Source: Streptomyces viridochromogenes DSM 40736
Lineage (GTDB): Bacteria > Actinomycetota > Actinomycetes > Streptomycetales > Streptomycetaceae
Length of the DNA: 64,000 nucleotides
Direction: 5' to 3'
NCBI RefSeq assembly: GCF_000158955.1
Contig: NZ_GG657757.1
Span: 5,910,692 to 5,974,691 of the forward strand
The notes under the pieces were generated by a model that made no database searches, was not told the origin of the DNA, and saw only the letters and a list, made by a program, of their open reading frames with translations. The position numbers and the translations under genes are program-made. Numbering within the stretch: position 1 is the first letter of the stretch; each line of letters opens with the position of its first letter. This document shows positions 1 through 8,468 of the stretch, one piece after another.

Positions 1-2
1 GC

Positions 3-854
3 GCGTGGGAGGTCGACTTCGCCACCCGTCTCCAGGAGGAAGCGGTGTGGAAGATGGTCGCCTTCGTCCTGGAGTCGGCGGTGTTCGCACTGATCGGACT
101 GCAGCTGCCGGTGGTGCTGAGGGGCCTCGGTCAGTACGAGGGTGCCAAGGCCGCCTGGTACGCGTTCGCCGTCTTCCTGGTGGTCGTCGTGACCCGGTTC
201 GTGTGGGTGTACCCGGCGACCTTCCTGCCGCGTCTGCTGTCGGCCCGGATCCGGGAGCGGGAGGAGAACCCGACCTGGAGGGGGCCGTTCGTCATCGCCT
301 GGGCCGGCATGAGAGGCGTGGTCTCTCTCGCCATCGCCTTCTCCATCCCGCTCACCCTGCACGACGGCGAGCCCTTCCCCCACCGCAACCTCATCCTCTT
401 CCTCACCTTCACGACGGTGATCGGGACGCTCGTCGTCCTGGGCCTGACGCTGCCCCCGCTGATCCGGCTGCTGAAGATCCCGGGGCGGGACCCGCAGGCC
501 GAGACGCTCGCCGAGGCCAACGCCCAGGCGCAGGCGTCCCGGTCCGCCGAGCAGCGCCTCGACGAACTCCTCTCCGACGAGCGCAACGCCCTGCCCGCTC
601 CGCTCGCCGACCGGCTGCGCATCGTCCTGGAGCGCCGCCGCAACGCCGTCTGGGAACGGCTCGGGCAGGTCAACCCGGTCACGGGGGAGACCGTCGACGA
701 CACCTACCGGCGGCTGTCGCGGGAGATGATCAGCGCCGAGCGCGAGACGTTCGTCAGGCTCAGGGACGCGCGGTACATCGACGACGAGATGCTGCGGACG
801 CTGCTGCGGAGGCTGGACCTGGAGGAGGCGGCGGCGTTCCGGGAAGCGGTGTAG
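3..854 (+). CDS. Na+/H+ antiporter, CPA1 type (3' part, 5' end outside window)
   Basis: This is the C-terminal part of a membrane cation/proton antiporter that exchanges Na+ for H+ across the cytoplasmic membrane. The frame is open from base 3, so the start lies upstream of the window. Hydrophobic segments are visible near the beginning (FALIGLQLPVVL) and again after the GMRGVVSLAIAFSIPL motif, which is typical of the NhaP/CPA1 membrane core. The final third is a charged, Arg/Glu-rich cytoplasmic tail, as in long actinobacterial antiporters. Family assignment is firm; ion specificity is not shown by sequence. Confidence 0.85.
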   Translation, partial: AWEVDFATRLQEEAVWKMVAFVLESAVFALIGLQLPVVLRGLGQYEGAKAAWYAFAVFLVVVVTRFVWVYPATFLPRLLSARIREREENPTWRGPFVIAWAGMRGVVSLAIAFSIPLTLHDGEPFPHRNLILFLTFTTVIGTLVVLGLTLPPLIRLLKIPGRDPQAETLAEANAQAQASRSAEQRLDELLSDERNALPAPLADRLRIVLERRRNAVWERLGQVNPVTGETVDDTYRRLSREMISAERETFVRLRDARYIDDEMLRTLLRRLDLEEAAAFREAV

Positions 855-899
855 GGCTCCGCCGGGCGTGCCGGAAGGGGCGGTCACGGGCCCCTGGCA

Positions 900-1817
900 T
901 CACGGGAAGGGGCGGCCGGTGATCACGGCCGCCACCGTCGTCCCGGGAGGGAAGGCGTCTTCGGCAGCCAGGGTGACGAGTCCGTACAGCAGCTTGGCGA
1001 CATACAGACGTTCGACGGGCAGACCGTGCCGGTGCTCGAAGTCCGTGGCGAAGGCGTCGAGCTCCTCGGGCACGCGCGCGTAGCCGCCGAAGTGGAAGCG
1101 GTCGTCCAGGTCCCAGGTGCCGCGCGAGCCGCCGAAAGCCTGCTGCTGCAAGGTACTGACCTCGGCGGTCAGGAAGCCGCCTTTGAGCACCGGTATGCCC
1201 AGGGCGCGCTGCCCGGGGGCGAGGCCGGCGGCCAGTCCCGCCAGCGTGCCCCCGGTGCCGCAGGCCACGGCGACGACGTCGGCCCGGTCGCGCAGCTCGG
1301 TGCCGAGCGCCTGGCATCCGCGGACGGCCGCGGCGTTGCTGCCGCCCTCGGGGACGACGTATGCCTCCTCGGCGTCCGCCGCCCGCAGGATCGCGGCCAG
1401 GGCCCGAGGGTCGGACTTGCGGCGATAGGCCGTCCTGTCCACGAAATGCAGCCGCATGCCGTCGGCCGTGCAGCGGGCCAGTGACGGATTGAGGGGGCGG
1501 TCGGCCAGTTCCTCCCCGCGGACGACACCGACCGTGGGGATACCGAGCAGCCGGCCGGCCGCGGCCGTGGCGCGCAGGTGGTTGGAGTAGGCCCCGCCGA
1601 AGGTGACGACGGCACGGCCGTCCGCCGCCGCGAGGTTCGGCGCCAGCTTGCGCCACTTGTTGCCGATCAGCTCCGGGTGGATCAGATCGTCCCGCTTCAG
1701 CAGCAGCCGGACGCCCCGACGCTCGAACCGCCTGTCCACGAGCTCCTGCACGGGCGAAGGCAGCCGGGGACGCAGGGTCCCGAGGCGCGGCGCCTCGCCG
1801 TCGTCGGTGCTGGTCAC
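900..1817 (-). CDS. PLP-dependent 1-aminocyclopropane-1-carboxylate deaminase / D-cysteine desulfhydrase family
   Basis: The 305-residue product is a fold-type II pyridoxal-phosphate enzyme of the ACC deaminase/D-cysteine desulfhydrase family, which removes ammonia (and sulfide from D-cysteine) from small amino acids. Family motifs are the LLLKRDDLIHPELIGNKWRK segment, whose NKWRK carries the PLP-binding lysine, the FGGAYSNH motif, and the cofactor-binding GTGGTLAG loop. A GTG start at 1817 is chosen because family similarity begins right after it; an upstream extension in frame is Arg-rich and looks non-coding. It converges on the antiporter gene. The actual substrate cannot be told from sequence. 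Confidence 0.85.
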   Translation of the reverse strand: MTSTDDGEAPRLGTLRPRLPSPVQELVDRRFERRGVRLLLKRDDLIHPELIGNKWRKLAPNLAAADGRAVVTFGGAYSNHLRATAAAGRLLGIPTVGVVRGEELADRPLNPSLARCTADGMRLHFVDRTAYRRKSDPRALAAILRAADAEEAYVVPEGGSNAAAVRGCQALGTELRDRADVVAVACGTGGTLAGLAAGLAPGQRALGIPVLKGGFLTAEVSTLQQQAFGGSRGTWDLDDRFHFGGYARVPEELDAFATDFEHRHGLPVERLYVAKLLYGLVTLAAEDAFPPGTTVAAVITGRPFP

Positions 1818-1870
1818 CCCGCCATTGTCACCCGGGAGCGGGACGGCCTGGCCCTCGGCCCTGCCCCGCC

Positions 1871-2296
1871 TCAGCCCGCCGTCGGCGTCGCTGCGGGGCG
1901 TCCGCCGCGCCGTCGGTCGCGAAAGAGTTCGACGATCGACGGCCCGCCCCGCAGGCACCAGATCGCGATCACCGGGTCGCAGATCGCGCAGCCCAGGGAG
2001 GAGGTGTGGGCGAACGGGATGATCGGGGCGCCCTTGACGTGGTGGACGACGTCCCAGGCCGTGTGCAGGAGCCAGCCGACGCCGATCCACGTCCACGACT
2101 CCAGGCCGCGGAAGGCGACGTAGGCGAGCAGCGCGGTGAAGGGGAACTCCCAGCCGCCCATGCCGCCGCCGCTGAGGTACGCGGCTCCGGCTCCGGCGAC
2201 CATGATCGCGTTCAGCCGCCGCCGGTGCGGTTCGCGGACGAAAGACATCGACAGCGCGTAGAGGATGCCGATGCCGATCGGCGCGACGTACTGCAT
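1871..2296 (-). CDS. DUF6010-like integral membrane protein
   Basis: A 141-residue hydrophobic protein with about four predicted membrane segments (starting YVAPIGIGILYALSM) and conserved polar motifs inside them, HTAWDVVHH and PIIPFAHTSSLGCAICDP. This pattern fits the DUF6010 family, whose function is unknown. The ATG at 2296 is preceded by an AGGAAAAGG ribosome site. The gene is 53 bases upstream of, and co-directional with, the PLP deaminase, so the two may be co-transcribed. The conserved His/Asp/Cys residues hint at metal or cofactor binding, but that is inference. Confidence 0.65.
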   Translation of the reverse strand: MQYVAPIGIGILYALSMSFVREPHRRRLNAIMVAGAGAAYLSGGGMGGWEFPFTALLAYVAFRGLESWTWIGVGWLLHTAWDVVHHVKGAPIIPFAHTSSLGCAICDPVIAIWCLRGGPSIVELFRDRRRGGRPAATPTAG

Positions 2297-2597
2297 GAGC
2301 AGGCCTTTTCCTGGAGTGGTCTGGTGTGGTGGAGAACGGATCACCACGCTAGGACCGGTTCGGCCGGGCTCCCAGAGGCATTACCGACACGTTCGCACGG
2401 GTTGTCGCCACCTGCCGGCAGCCCGGCCGTCGTCATCGCCGGACGCCGGACTGCGACGCCCTCTGCCCAGTCAGGCGAAGATCCATTCCCGCTCGTTCGT
2501 GTAATAGCACTGCCACGCTGCGTCAGGAAGGCTTGTGCGTGCACATCGATGCCCGAGGCATATGGGCGTCGGGCACAACCGGGGAGGGCAGTGCTCT
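2297..2597. other. Divergent intergenic region before the encapsulin gene
   Basis: About 300 bases separate the DUF6010-like gene and the encapsulin gene, which are divergently transcribed, so promoters for both must lie here. I see no convincing small ORF. A strong GGGGAGGG ribosome site lies at 2581-2588 before the encapsulin ATG. No clear -35/-10 pair stands out. Confidence 0.5.
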
Positions 2598-4004
2598 ATG
2601 TCGGTAGGCGAAGAGGTCCGCACGGAGGACACCAGGCCGCAGCAGAGTCTCGGCACGGCAGCCGCGCGGAACCTGGCCACCACGACCAAGTCCGTGCCGC
2701 AGATGCAGGAGATCAGCTCCCGCTGGCTGCTGCGCATGCTCCCCTGGGTGGACATTCAGGGAGGCACGTACCGGGTGAACCGGCGGCTCACGTACGCCGT
2801 GGGCGACGGCCGGATCACATTCGTGAAGACCGGCGACCGCGTCGAGATCATCCCCGCGGAGCTGGGCGAACTGCCGGCGCTGCGGGCGTACGAGGACGAC
2901 GAGGTGCTCTTTGAACTGGCGCGGCGCTGCGAGCAGCGCGAGGTCGCGGCGGGCGAGGTGATCGCCTCGTTCGGCAGCCCGTCCGACGAGGTGTACCTGC
3001 TGGCACACGGCAGGGTGGAGAAGCTCGGCACGGGTCCGTACGGGGCTGACGAGTCCCTCGGAGTCCTCGCCGACGGCGCCTACTTCGGCGACCAGGCGCT
3101 GCTCGACGAGGACGCCATCTGGGAGTACACGGCCCGCGCGCTCACCGCGTGCACCGTGCTCGTCCTGCCCCGCCAGGACGTCGAGCAGGTGGCGGAGCGC
3201 TCCGACTCGCTGCGCGAACACCTCCAGCGGCACCGCTCGATCCCCGAGCAGCGCTCCAACAAGTACGGCGAGAAGGAGATCGACGTCTCCTCCGGCCACT
3301 CCGGCGAGCCGGACATCCCGCACACCTTCGTCGACTACGAGGCCAGGCCCCGTGAGTACGAACTGAGCGTCGCCCAGACCGTCCTGCGCATCCACACGCG
3401 CGTGGCCGACCTCTACAACCAGCCGATGAACCAGACCGAGCAGCAGATCCGGCTGACGGTCGAGGCGCTGAAGGAGCGCCAGGAGCACGAGCTCATCAAC
3501 AACCGCGACTTCGGGCTCCTGCACAACTGCGAGTACGACCAGCGGATCCAGCCGCACGACGGCGTGCCCAGCCCGGACGACCTGGACGAGCTGCTGAGCA
3601 GGCGCCGCGGCACCAAACTGCTCCTCGCCCACCCGCGGGCGATCGCCGCGTTCGGCCGTGAGCTCAACAAGCGCGGGCTCGTCCCCGAGACCATCGACAT
3701 GAGCGGCAACCGCATCCCCACCTGGCGGGGTGTGCCGATCTTCCCGTGCAACAAGATCCCGGTGACCCCGGAGCGTACGACGTCGATCATCGCCATGCGT
3801 ACCGGCGAGAGCGACCAGGGCGTCATCGGTCTGCGGGCCGGCGGCATCCCGGACGAGATCGAGCCGAGCCTGTCGGTGCGCTTCATGGGCATCAACGAAC
3901 AGGCCATCATCAAATACCTGGTCACGGCCTACCACTCGGCAGCGGTCCTGGTACCGGACGCGCTCGGTGTCCTGGAGAACGTCGAGATCGGCCGCTGGCG
4001 GTGA
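2598..4004 (+). CDS. Family 2B encapsulin shell protein with inserted cyclic-nucleotide-binding domain
   Basis: This 468-residue protein is the shell subunit of a family 2B encapsulin nanocompartment, a virus-capsid-like (HK97 fold) protein cage. It has a flexible N-terminal arm (about 1-45), the first part of the shell fold, a cNMP-binding-like domain at about 98-215 (motifs VAAGEVIASFGSPSDEVYLL and GAYFGDQALL), then the rest of the shell fold including the conserved YELSVAQTVLRIHTRVADL segment and a C-terminal GINEQAIIKYLVTAYHSAAV. The ATG at 2598 has a good ribosome site; a longer frame upstream lacks similarity. The next gene encodes the usual cargo enzyme for this class. Whether a nucleotide ligand is bound is unknown. 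Confidence 0.93.
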   Translation: MSVGEEVRTEDTRPQQSLGTAAARNLATTTKSVPQMQEISSRWLLRMLPWVDIQGGTYRVNRRLTYAVGDGRITFVKTGDRVEIIPAELGELPALRAYEDDEVLFELARRCEQREVAAGEVIASFGSPSDEVYLLAHGRVEKLGTGPYGADESLGVLADGAYFGDQALLDEDAIWEYTARALTACTVLVLPRQDVEQVAERSDSLREHLQRHRSIPEQRSNKYGEKEIDVSSGHSGEPDIPHTFVDYEARPREYELSVAQTVLRIHTRVADLYNQPMNQTEQQIRLTVEALKERQEHELINNRDFGLLHNCEYDQRIQPHDGVPSPDDLDELLSRRRGTKLLLAHPRAIAAFGRELNKRGLVPETIDMSGNRIPTWRGVPIFPCNKIPVTPERTTSIIAMRTGESDQGVIGLRAGGIPDEIEPSLSVRFMGINEQAIIKYLVTAYHSAAVLVPDALGVLENVEIGRWR

Positions 4005-4028
4005 CGCTCCCCATGTGCCGGCCGTGTC

Positions 4029-4046
4029 CCCGCCCGTCCGGGCGGG
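4029..4046 (+). other. Short GC hairpin between shell and cargo genes
   Basis: CCCGCCCG-TC-CGGGCGGG is a perfect 8-bp stem with a 2-base loop, 25 bases after the encapsulin stop. It has no T-tract. It could act as a partial terminator or mRNA-processing site that makes shell transcript exceed cargo transcript, but this is inference. Confidence 0.35.
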
Positions 4047-4115
4047 TACATCCTCGGGGTACGCGCCCAGCGGCAGCGGAAGCGCCACCGTCCGCTCTTC
4101 CCCCGAGGCGGTCCC

Positions 4116-5285
4116 ATGGGTGATTCCCTCACGGAGTTCAGGACGGAGCCGACGCTGCCCGCACCCCGTGCACGGTGCGGCACCGAGCCCCGGCACGGAG
4201 CCGGGGCGCCGGAAGGGCGGGGACCCATCGGAACACAGCGGGACAGCCGGCCGGCACCGCCCGAGGGGCACGAGGCGGTCATGCTCCTCGACCGGGCCCG
4301 CACGGAGGTCGACCCCGTGCTGCGGGCCGCGCTCGGCTCACTGCCCGGGCCGATGCGGCGCATCGCGCGCTACCACTTCGGCTGGGAGCACGCCGACGGC
4401 AGCCCGGCAGAAGGCGGCGCGGGCAAGGCGATCCGGCCCGCGCTCGTCCTCGCCGCGGCGGCCGCACTCGGCGGATCCGAGGCACGAGCGGGGGCGGTCC
4501 GGGCGGCCGCCGCGGTGGAGCTGGTCCACAACTTCACGCTGTTGCATGACGACGTGATGGACCGGGACGCCACCCGTCGGCACCGTCCCACCGCATGGAC
4601 GGTGTTCGGTGACGAAGGCGCGATCCTCGCCGGGGACACCCTCCAGGCGCTGGCCCTGCGGCTCCTCGCGCAGGACCCGCATCCGGCGGCCCCGGCGGCC
4701 GCCGCCCTGCTCGCGGACTGCGTGGTCGAACTGTGCGCCGGGCAGTACGCGGACACGGCCCTGGAGCGGCGCGGCCCCGCCGATGTCACGCTCGACGAGG
4801 TGCTCGCCATGGCGGAGGCCAAGACGGGCGCGCTGCTGGGCAGCGCCTGCGCGATCGGCGGGCTCTACGCGGGCGCCGGGGACGCGGACGTGGCGGCGCT
4901 CGATGCGTTCGGCCGGGAGGCCGGGCTCGCCTTCCAGCTCATCGACGACGTCATCGGCATATGGGGCGACCCACGCCGTACCGGCAAACCCGTCGGTGCG
5001 GACCTGGCCGCCCGCAAGAAGTCCCTGCCGGTCGTGGCGGCCTTCGCGTCCGGCACCCCGGCGTCGGCCGAACTCGCCGAACTGTACGCACGACCCAGCG
5101 AGAAGGAGGACCTCGAGCACATCGCCCAGACCGTGGAGCGGGCGGGTGGCCGTGACTGGGCCCAGGGCCAGGCGGCCGACCGGATGGCCCGTGCGATGCA
5201 GCAACTGGCGCGAGCGGTACCGGACCCGGAGGCGGCGGGTGGCCTGCTGGCCCTCGCCGAGTTCGTGACACGGCGCAGCAGTTGA
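4116..5285 (+). CDS. Encapsulin cargo: polyprenyl diphosphate synthase
   Basis: A 389-residue all-alpha isoprenyl diphosphate synthase that condenses allylic diphosphates with isopentenyl diphosphate. The first aspartate-rich motif DDVMD is at 145-149 and the second, shortened to DDVIG, at 277-281; GKAIRPAL near 103 binds diphosphate. The first ~55 residues are Pro/Gly/Arg-rich and look disordered, which in family 2 encapsulin systems is the segment that directs cargo into the shell. It lies 111 bases after the shell gene on the same strand. Product chain length cannot be read from sequence. No terpene cyclase gene is nearby, unlike the 2-methylisoborneol loci. Confidence 0.9.
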   Translation: MGDSLTEFRTEPTLPAPRARCGTEPRHGAGAPEGRGPIGTQRDSRPAPPEGHEAVMLLDRARTEVDPVLRAALGSLPGPMRRIARYHFGWEHADGSPAEGGAGKAIRPALVLAAAAALGGSEARAGAVRAAAAVELVHNFTLLHDDVMDRDATRRHRPTAWTVFGDEGAILAGDTLQALALRLLAQDPHPAAPAAAALLADCVVELCAGQYADTALERRGPADVTLDEVLAMAEAKTGALLGSACAIGGLYAGAGDADVAALDAFGREAGLAFQLIDDVIGIWGDPRRTGKPVGADLAARKKSLPVVAAFASGTPASAELAELYARPSEKEDLEHIAQTVERAGGRDWAQGQAADRMARAMQQLARAVPDPEAAGGLLALAEFVTRRSS

Positions 5286-5368
5286 CGTCCCAAGGCCCGC
5301 GGCCCAAGGCCCCATTCCGCCCCATCCCTGGGCCCAGGGCCCGCGGCCCGCGGCAGCAGTACCTGACG

Positions 5369-5390
5369 GCCCTTCGGGTGACCGAAGGGC
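5369..5390 (+). other. Hairpin downstream of the cargo gene
   Basis: GCCCTTCGG-GTGA-CCGAAGGGC forms a perfect 9-bp stem. It sits 84 bases after the cargo stop codon and 66 bases before a stronger hairpin, so the pair may act together as a terminator. Confidence 0.45.
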
Positions 5391-5455
5391 AGGAGGCCCC
5401 GGAGTGCCGGGGTCGTGCGGCTCCTGACCCCGCACGGCCCCGGGGCATCCGGCCA

Positions 5456-5494
5456 GGCGGGCCCCGCACTGCCCCACGGTGTGCGGGGCCCGCC
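5456..5494 (+). terminator. Strong GC-rich terminator hairpin
   Basis: GGCGGGCCCCGCAC (5456-5469) and its exact reverse complement (5481-5494) form a 14-bp stem with an 11-base loop. It lies in the 407-base gap after the encapsulin operon. The gap 5286-5692 holds no credible ORF apart from this and the smaller hairpin at 5369. Confidence 0.7.
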
Positions 5495-5692
5495 TCCCTA
5501 CCGCGGTATCCGCCCCACGAGTTGACGCACCGCCGCTCCGTGAACGCCTGCCGATCCGGTGCCGACCCGGCAACACCCCGGTGCTTTGGGCAGTCGTTCG
5601 ACGAAATCCCGCCAAGCTCCCGCGCGGGTCTCCGGCCCGGTTCCCGAGCGCCCTACGATCAACGCCCGTCGGGACGAACAAAGGGGCGGGAC

Positions 5693-6316
5693 ATGGGTGT
5701 GGCGATCCGGACGGCGGGCGAGAGGGACCGGGAACTGGTCGTCCGGCTCCTGGACGAGGCGTTCCGGAACGACCCCGTGAGCGGCTGGGTCTTCCCCGGT
5801 GCCGAGGACCGCCGTGCCCACCACCCGCGGCTCATGGCCGCGTTCACCGACATCGTGCTCGAGGCCGGTCGCATAGACGTCACCGAGGACGGCTCGGCCT
5901 GTGCGCTGTGGATGTCCGTTCCGGCCGACGACCCTGACGGCGAGGGAGATGGCGGCGGCGAGGACGACGGTCCGGCTCGGATGCGGGAGGCCGTCGCCCC
6001 GGACAACGAGCGCATCGAGCAGATCGGCCGGCTGACGGCGGCCGTCCATCCCTCGGGACGGGCCCACGAGTACCTGTGGATGATCGGTGTGACGCCGGGC
6101 CGTCAGGGTGAGGGCCTCGGCACCGCGCTCATCGAGTCGGTTCTCGACCGCTGCGACCGCGAGGGGCTGCCCGCCTACCTGGAGGCGAGCAGCGCCCGCA
6201 GCCGCGAGCTGTACGAGCGCCTCGGCTTCGCGTCGTGCGGCCCGGTCCTCGACCTCCCGGAGGGCGGCCCGGCCATGTGGCCGATGTGGCGCGAGCCCCG
6301 CGCCCGCAAGGCCTGA
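5693..6316 (+). CDS. GNAT family N-acetyltransferase
   Basis: A 207-residue acetyl-CoA-dependent acyltransferase of the GNAT fold. The acetyl-CoA pyrophosphate loop is seen as VTPGRQGEGLGTALI, followed by YLEASSARSRELYERLGF, a typical C-terminal GNAT motif. The ATG at 5693 is chosen over a longer upstream frame because AAAGGGGCGGG lies just ahead of it and similarity starts there. The substrate is unknown. It converges with the TetR gene 8 bases away. Confidence 0.85.
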   Translation: MGVAIRTAGERDRELVVRLLDEAFRNDPVSGWVFPGAEDRRAHHPRLMAAFTDIVLEAGRIDVTEDGSACALWMSVPADDPDGEGDGGGEDDGPARMREAVAPDNERIEQIGRLTAAVHPSGRAHEYLWMIGVTPGRQGEGLGTALIESVLDRCDREGLPAYLEASSARSRELYERLGFASCGPVLDLPEGGPAMWPMWREPRARKA

Positions 6317-6324
6317 TCCGCGGC

Positions 6325-6924
6325 CTACTCCTGCGGACCCTCCGGCAGCACCGTCGCCACGATCCGCTCCACCAGTCCGTCCGGCACGCTCACCCCGGGC
6401 AGCACGCCCTCCAGGACGCCCGGCAGCGTCAGGTGCTCCAGGAGCAGCCCGAGCATGGCCAGGTACAGCACGGCGACGGACTCGTCGCCGCCGGGCAGCC
6501 CGGCCGTCCGGTGGAACTCCATGGCCTCCTCCAGGTCGCCGCGCACCGACTTGGTGTAGGAGGCGAGCAGCTCGGGACGCCGGGTGGCCTCCAGGCGCAG
6601 CTCCGTGAGGGCCAGATAGCCCGTGCGGTCGCGCGTCGCGCGCCCCATGAGGTCGTGCATGAAGGCCGTGACCAGTGAGCGGTCCTTGGGCCGGGCCAGC
6701 AGCTCTTCGACCACGTCGGGGTCGGGCGCGAGGCGTACGTGCAGCCGGGTGTCGATCTGGCGCAGCAGGTCGGCGCGTCCGGTGAAGTAGTTGGATGCGG
6801 TGCCGACGGGCACGCCGGCCTCCGCGTCCACCGCGCGGAACGTCAGCCCGCGCGCCCCCTCGCGCGCGAGCACCTCGACACCGGCGTCGACGAGCGCGGC
6901 CCGGCGCCCGGGGTTGCTGACCAT
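6325..6924 (-). CDS. TetR family transcriptional regulator
   Basis: A 199-residue TetR repressor with the N-terminal helix-turn-helix (ALVDAGVEVLAREGARGLTFRAVD ... VGTASNYFTGRADLL, about 10-55) and a helical ligand-binding C-terminal region. It is divergent from the reductase-like gene at 7037 across a 112-base region carrying repeated sequence that could be its operator (6968-7010). It most likely represses itself and that neighbour. The ligand is unknown. Confidence 0.88.
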   Translation of the reverse strand: MVSNPGRRAALVDAGVEVLAREGARGLTFRAVDAEAGVPVGTASNYFTGRADLLRQIDTRLHVRLAPDPDVVEELLARPKDRSLVTAFMHDLMGRATRDRTGYLALTELRLEATRRPELLASYTKSVRGDLEEAMEFHRTAGLPGGDESVAVLYLAMLGLLLEHLTLPGVLEGVLPGVSVPDGLVERIVATVLPEGPQE

Positions 6925-6967
6925 GTGGAGTCCCTTCTCCCACTTGCGACGGCGGATGGATATTCCC

Positions 6968-7010
6968 TTGAAACCACTACAGTAGAAGTACTACAACTGA
7001 AGTCATTCAA
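6968..7010. promoter_or_regulatory. Candidate TetR operator: 14-bp tandem repeat flanked by TTGAA/TTCAA
   Basis: Two adjacent 14-mers, ACTACAGTAGAAGT (6976-6989) and ACTACAACTGAAGT (6990-7003), differ at few positions, and the pair is bracketed by TTGAA (6968-6972) and TTCAA (7006-7010). The block is AT-richer than its surroundings and lies between a tetR gene and its divergent neighbour, the usual place for an autoregulatory operator. Confidence 0.5.
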
Positions 7011-7036
7011 GCGGCAGCCTACGAAAAGAGACCGGC

Positions 7037-7621
7037 TTGCGAAAGCTCACGTACTTCATCGCCTGTTCGATCGACGGCTTCATCGGGGACCCGAGCGGCG
7101 ACGCCACCGCGATGCTCCGTTTCGTCGACGAGGAGTTCATCGACTTCCTCAAGGCGGAATACCCGGAGACCATGGCGACCCACGGGCGCCGGGCCCTCGG
7201 CCTCGACGACCTGCCGAACAAGCGGTTCGACACCATCATCCAGGGCCGGGGCAGCTACGACCTCGCCCTGAAGGAAGGCATCACCAGCCCCTACGCCCAT
7301 CTGCGCGAGTACGTCGCCTCCCGGAGCCTCGGGGCCTCGCCCGACCAGAACGTCGAGATCATCGCCGACGACCTGGTCGGAAAGGTCCGGGAACTGAAGG
7401 CCGAGGACGGCGAGTTCGGCATCTACCTGTGCGGCGGCTCGCAGCTCGCGGGCGAACTGTTCGACGAGGTCGACGAGCTCGTCATCAAGACGTACCCGCT
7501 CGTCTACGGCGAGGGCATGCCGATGTTCGGCTCCGGATGCGCGATCTCGGAGTTCACCCTGGAGTCGGCGCGCACGTTCGGCAACGGGGCACTGGTGCGC
7601 ACCTACGGCAGGAAGCGCTGA
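7037..7621 (+). CDS. Dihydrofolate reductase family (RibD C-terminal-like) protein
   Basis: A 194-residue protein of the DHFR/RibD-C superfamily, NAD(P)H-dependent reductases of pteridine-like or other substrates. The N-terminus RKLTYFIACSIDGFIGDPSGD is the family's opening strand-loop, and IYLCGGSQLAGELFDEVDELVIKTYPLVYGEG contains the GG nucleotide-binding turn and the conserved late strand. The start is a TTG at 7037, the only one that keeps this N-terminus; GAAAAGAGA lies upstream. It is divergent from a TetR gene that probably controls it. Substrate unknown. Confidence 0.82.
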   Translation: MRKLTYFIACSIDGFIGDPSGDATAMLRFVDEEFIDFLKAEYPETMATHGRRALGLDDLPNKRFDTIIQGRGSYDLALKEGITSPYAHLREYVASRSLGASPDQNVEIIADDLVGKVRELKAEDGEFGIYLCGGSQLAGELFDEVDELVIKTYPLVYGEGMPMFGSGCAISEFTLESARTFGNGALVRTYGRKR

Positions 7622-7647
7622 GCCCCCGAGCGTCCTAGTCTGAGGAC

Positions 7648-7941
7648 ATGGGCAGCGAAGGACACGTCTGTCCGGCCTGCGGACAGCCCGTGGAAACGGT
7701 CGTCCGGCGTCACAAGACGCTGGGCGCGTGGGTCCCGCTGTGGGTGGCGGGCCCCTGCCGCAACCCCGAGTGCACGGCCTATGACGCGGAGGCTGCCGAG
7801 ACCGGCCACGCCGACGAGCGGACGCGGCCCGGGGAGCACGTCCACCCCGGGGAGCACCCCCGGCCCGCCGAGGCCCCCGCGCCACGTGCGGTGACCCCGC
7901 CCGAAGAAGCCCCTGGAGAGACCGTCGCGGAAAACTCCTGA
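7648..7941 (+). CDS. Small zinc-ribbon-like protein of unknown function
   Basis: A 97-residue protein whose first half carries a CPAC pair and, about 25 residues later, a CRNPEC pair, which together could bind one zinc ion. The second half is low complexity, rich in Pro, Glu and His (PGEHVHPGEHPRP), probably disordered. It starts 27 bases after the reductase-like gene on the same strand. I do not recognise a named family beyond the zinc-ribbon pattern. Confidence 0.6.
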   Translation: MGSEGHVCPACGQPVETVVRRHKTLGAWVPLWVAGPCRNPECTAYDAEAAETGHADERTRPGEHVHPGEHPRPAEAPAPRAVTPPEEAPGETVAENS

Positions 7942-8026
7942 GCCCGTGTCGAGAATCCCGGCCCGGCTCCGACGTCCCCTGTGAAGAGCCGCCCGGCCGG
8001 GCGGTGCGAGCCGAAGGAGCGGACTG

Positions 8027-8440
8027 ATGAAGTACCTGGTCATGGTGCAGGGCACGCAGGCGGACTACGAGGCCATGCGCGGCAAGGAGTCGGCGGACTC
8101 TCCCGCCTGGAGCGAGGAGGAGGTCCAGGCCATGTTCGCCTACATGGGCGCCATCAACGACGACCTCTCCGAGACCGGCGAGTTCGTCGACGGGCAGGGC
8201 CTGGCCGAGCCGGCGCAGACCCGGCACGTCACCCTGGGCGACGACGGCAAGGCCGTGATCACGGACGGGCCGTACAGCGAGACCAAGGAGCTGCTGGCCG
8301 GCTACTGGGTCCTGGAGTGCGAGAGCCTGGAGCGGGTCACCGAGATCGCCGACCGCGTCTCCCGCTGCCCCCAGCCGGCCGGCGCCCCCAACCACCCGGT
8401 CGTGATCCGTCCGATCATGGACGGCTCCGGGGACATCTGA
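8027..8440 (+). CDS. YciI-related (DGPF) protein
   Basis: A 137-residue YCII/DGPF-domain protein: it opens MKYLVMV and contains the eponymous DGPYSETKE motif, followed by GYWVLECESLE. Genes of this family typically sit directly before ECF sigma factors of the ECF42 group, as here (28 bases to the next start), and are thought to be partners or sensors for that sigma factor. A GAAGGAG ribosome site precedes the ATG. Biochemical role unproven. Confidence 0.88.
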   Translation: MKYLVMVQGTQADYEAMRGKESADSPAWSEEEVQAMFAYMGAINDDLSETGEFVDGQGLAEPAQTRHVTLGDDGKAVITDGPYSETKELLAGYWVLECESLERVTEIADRVSRCPQPAGAPNHPVVIRPIMDGSGDI

Positions 8441-8468
8441 GGACCGGCCGACGCCGACGGACGTACCG

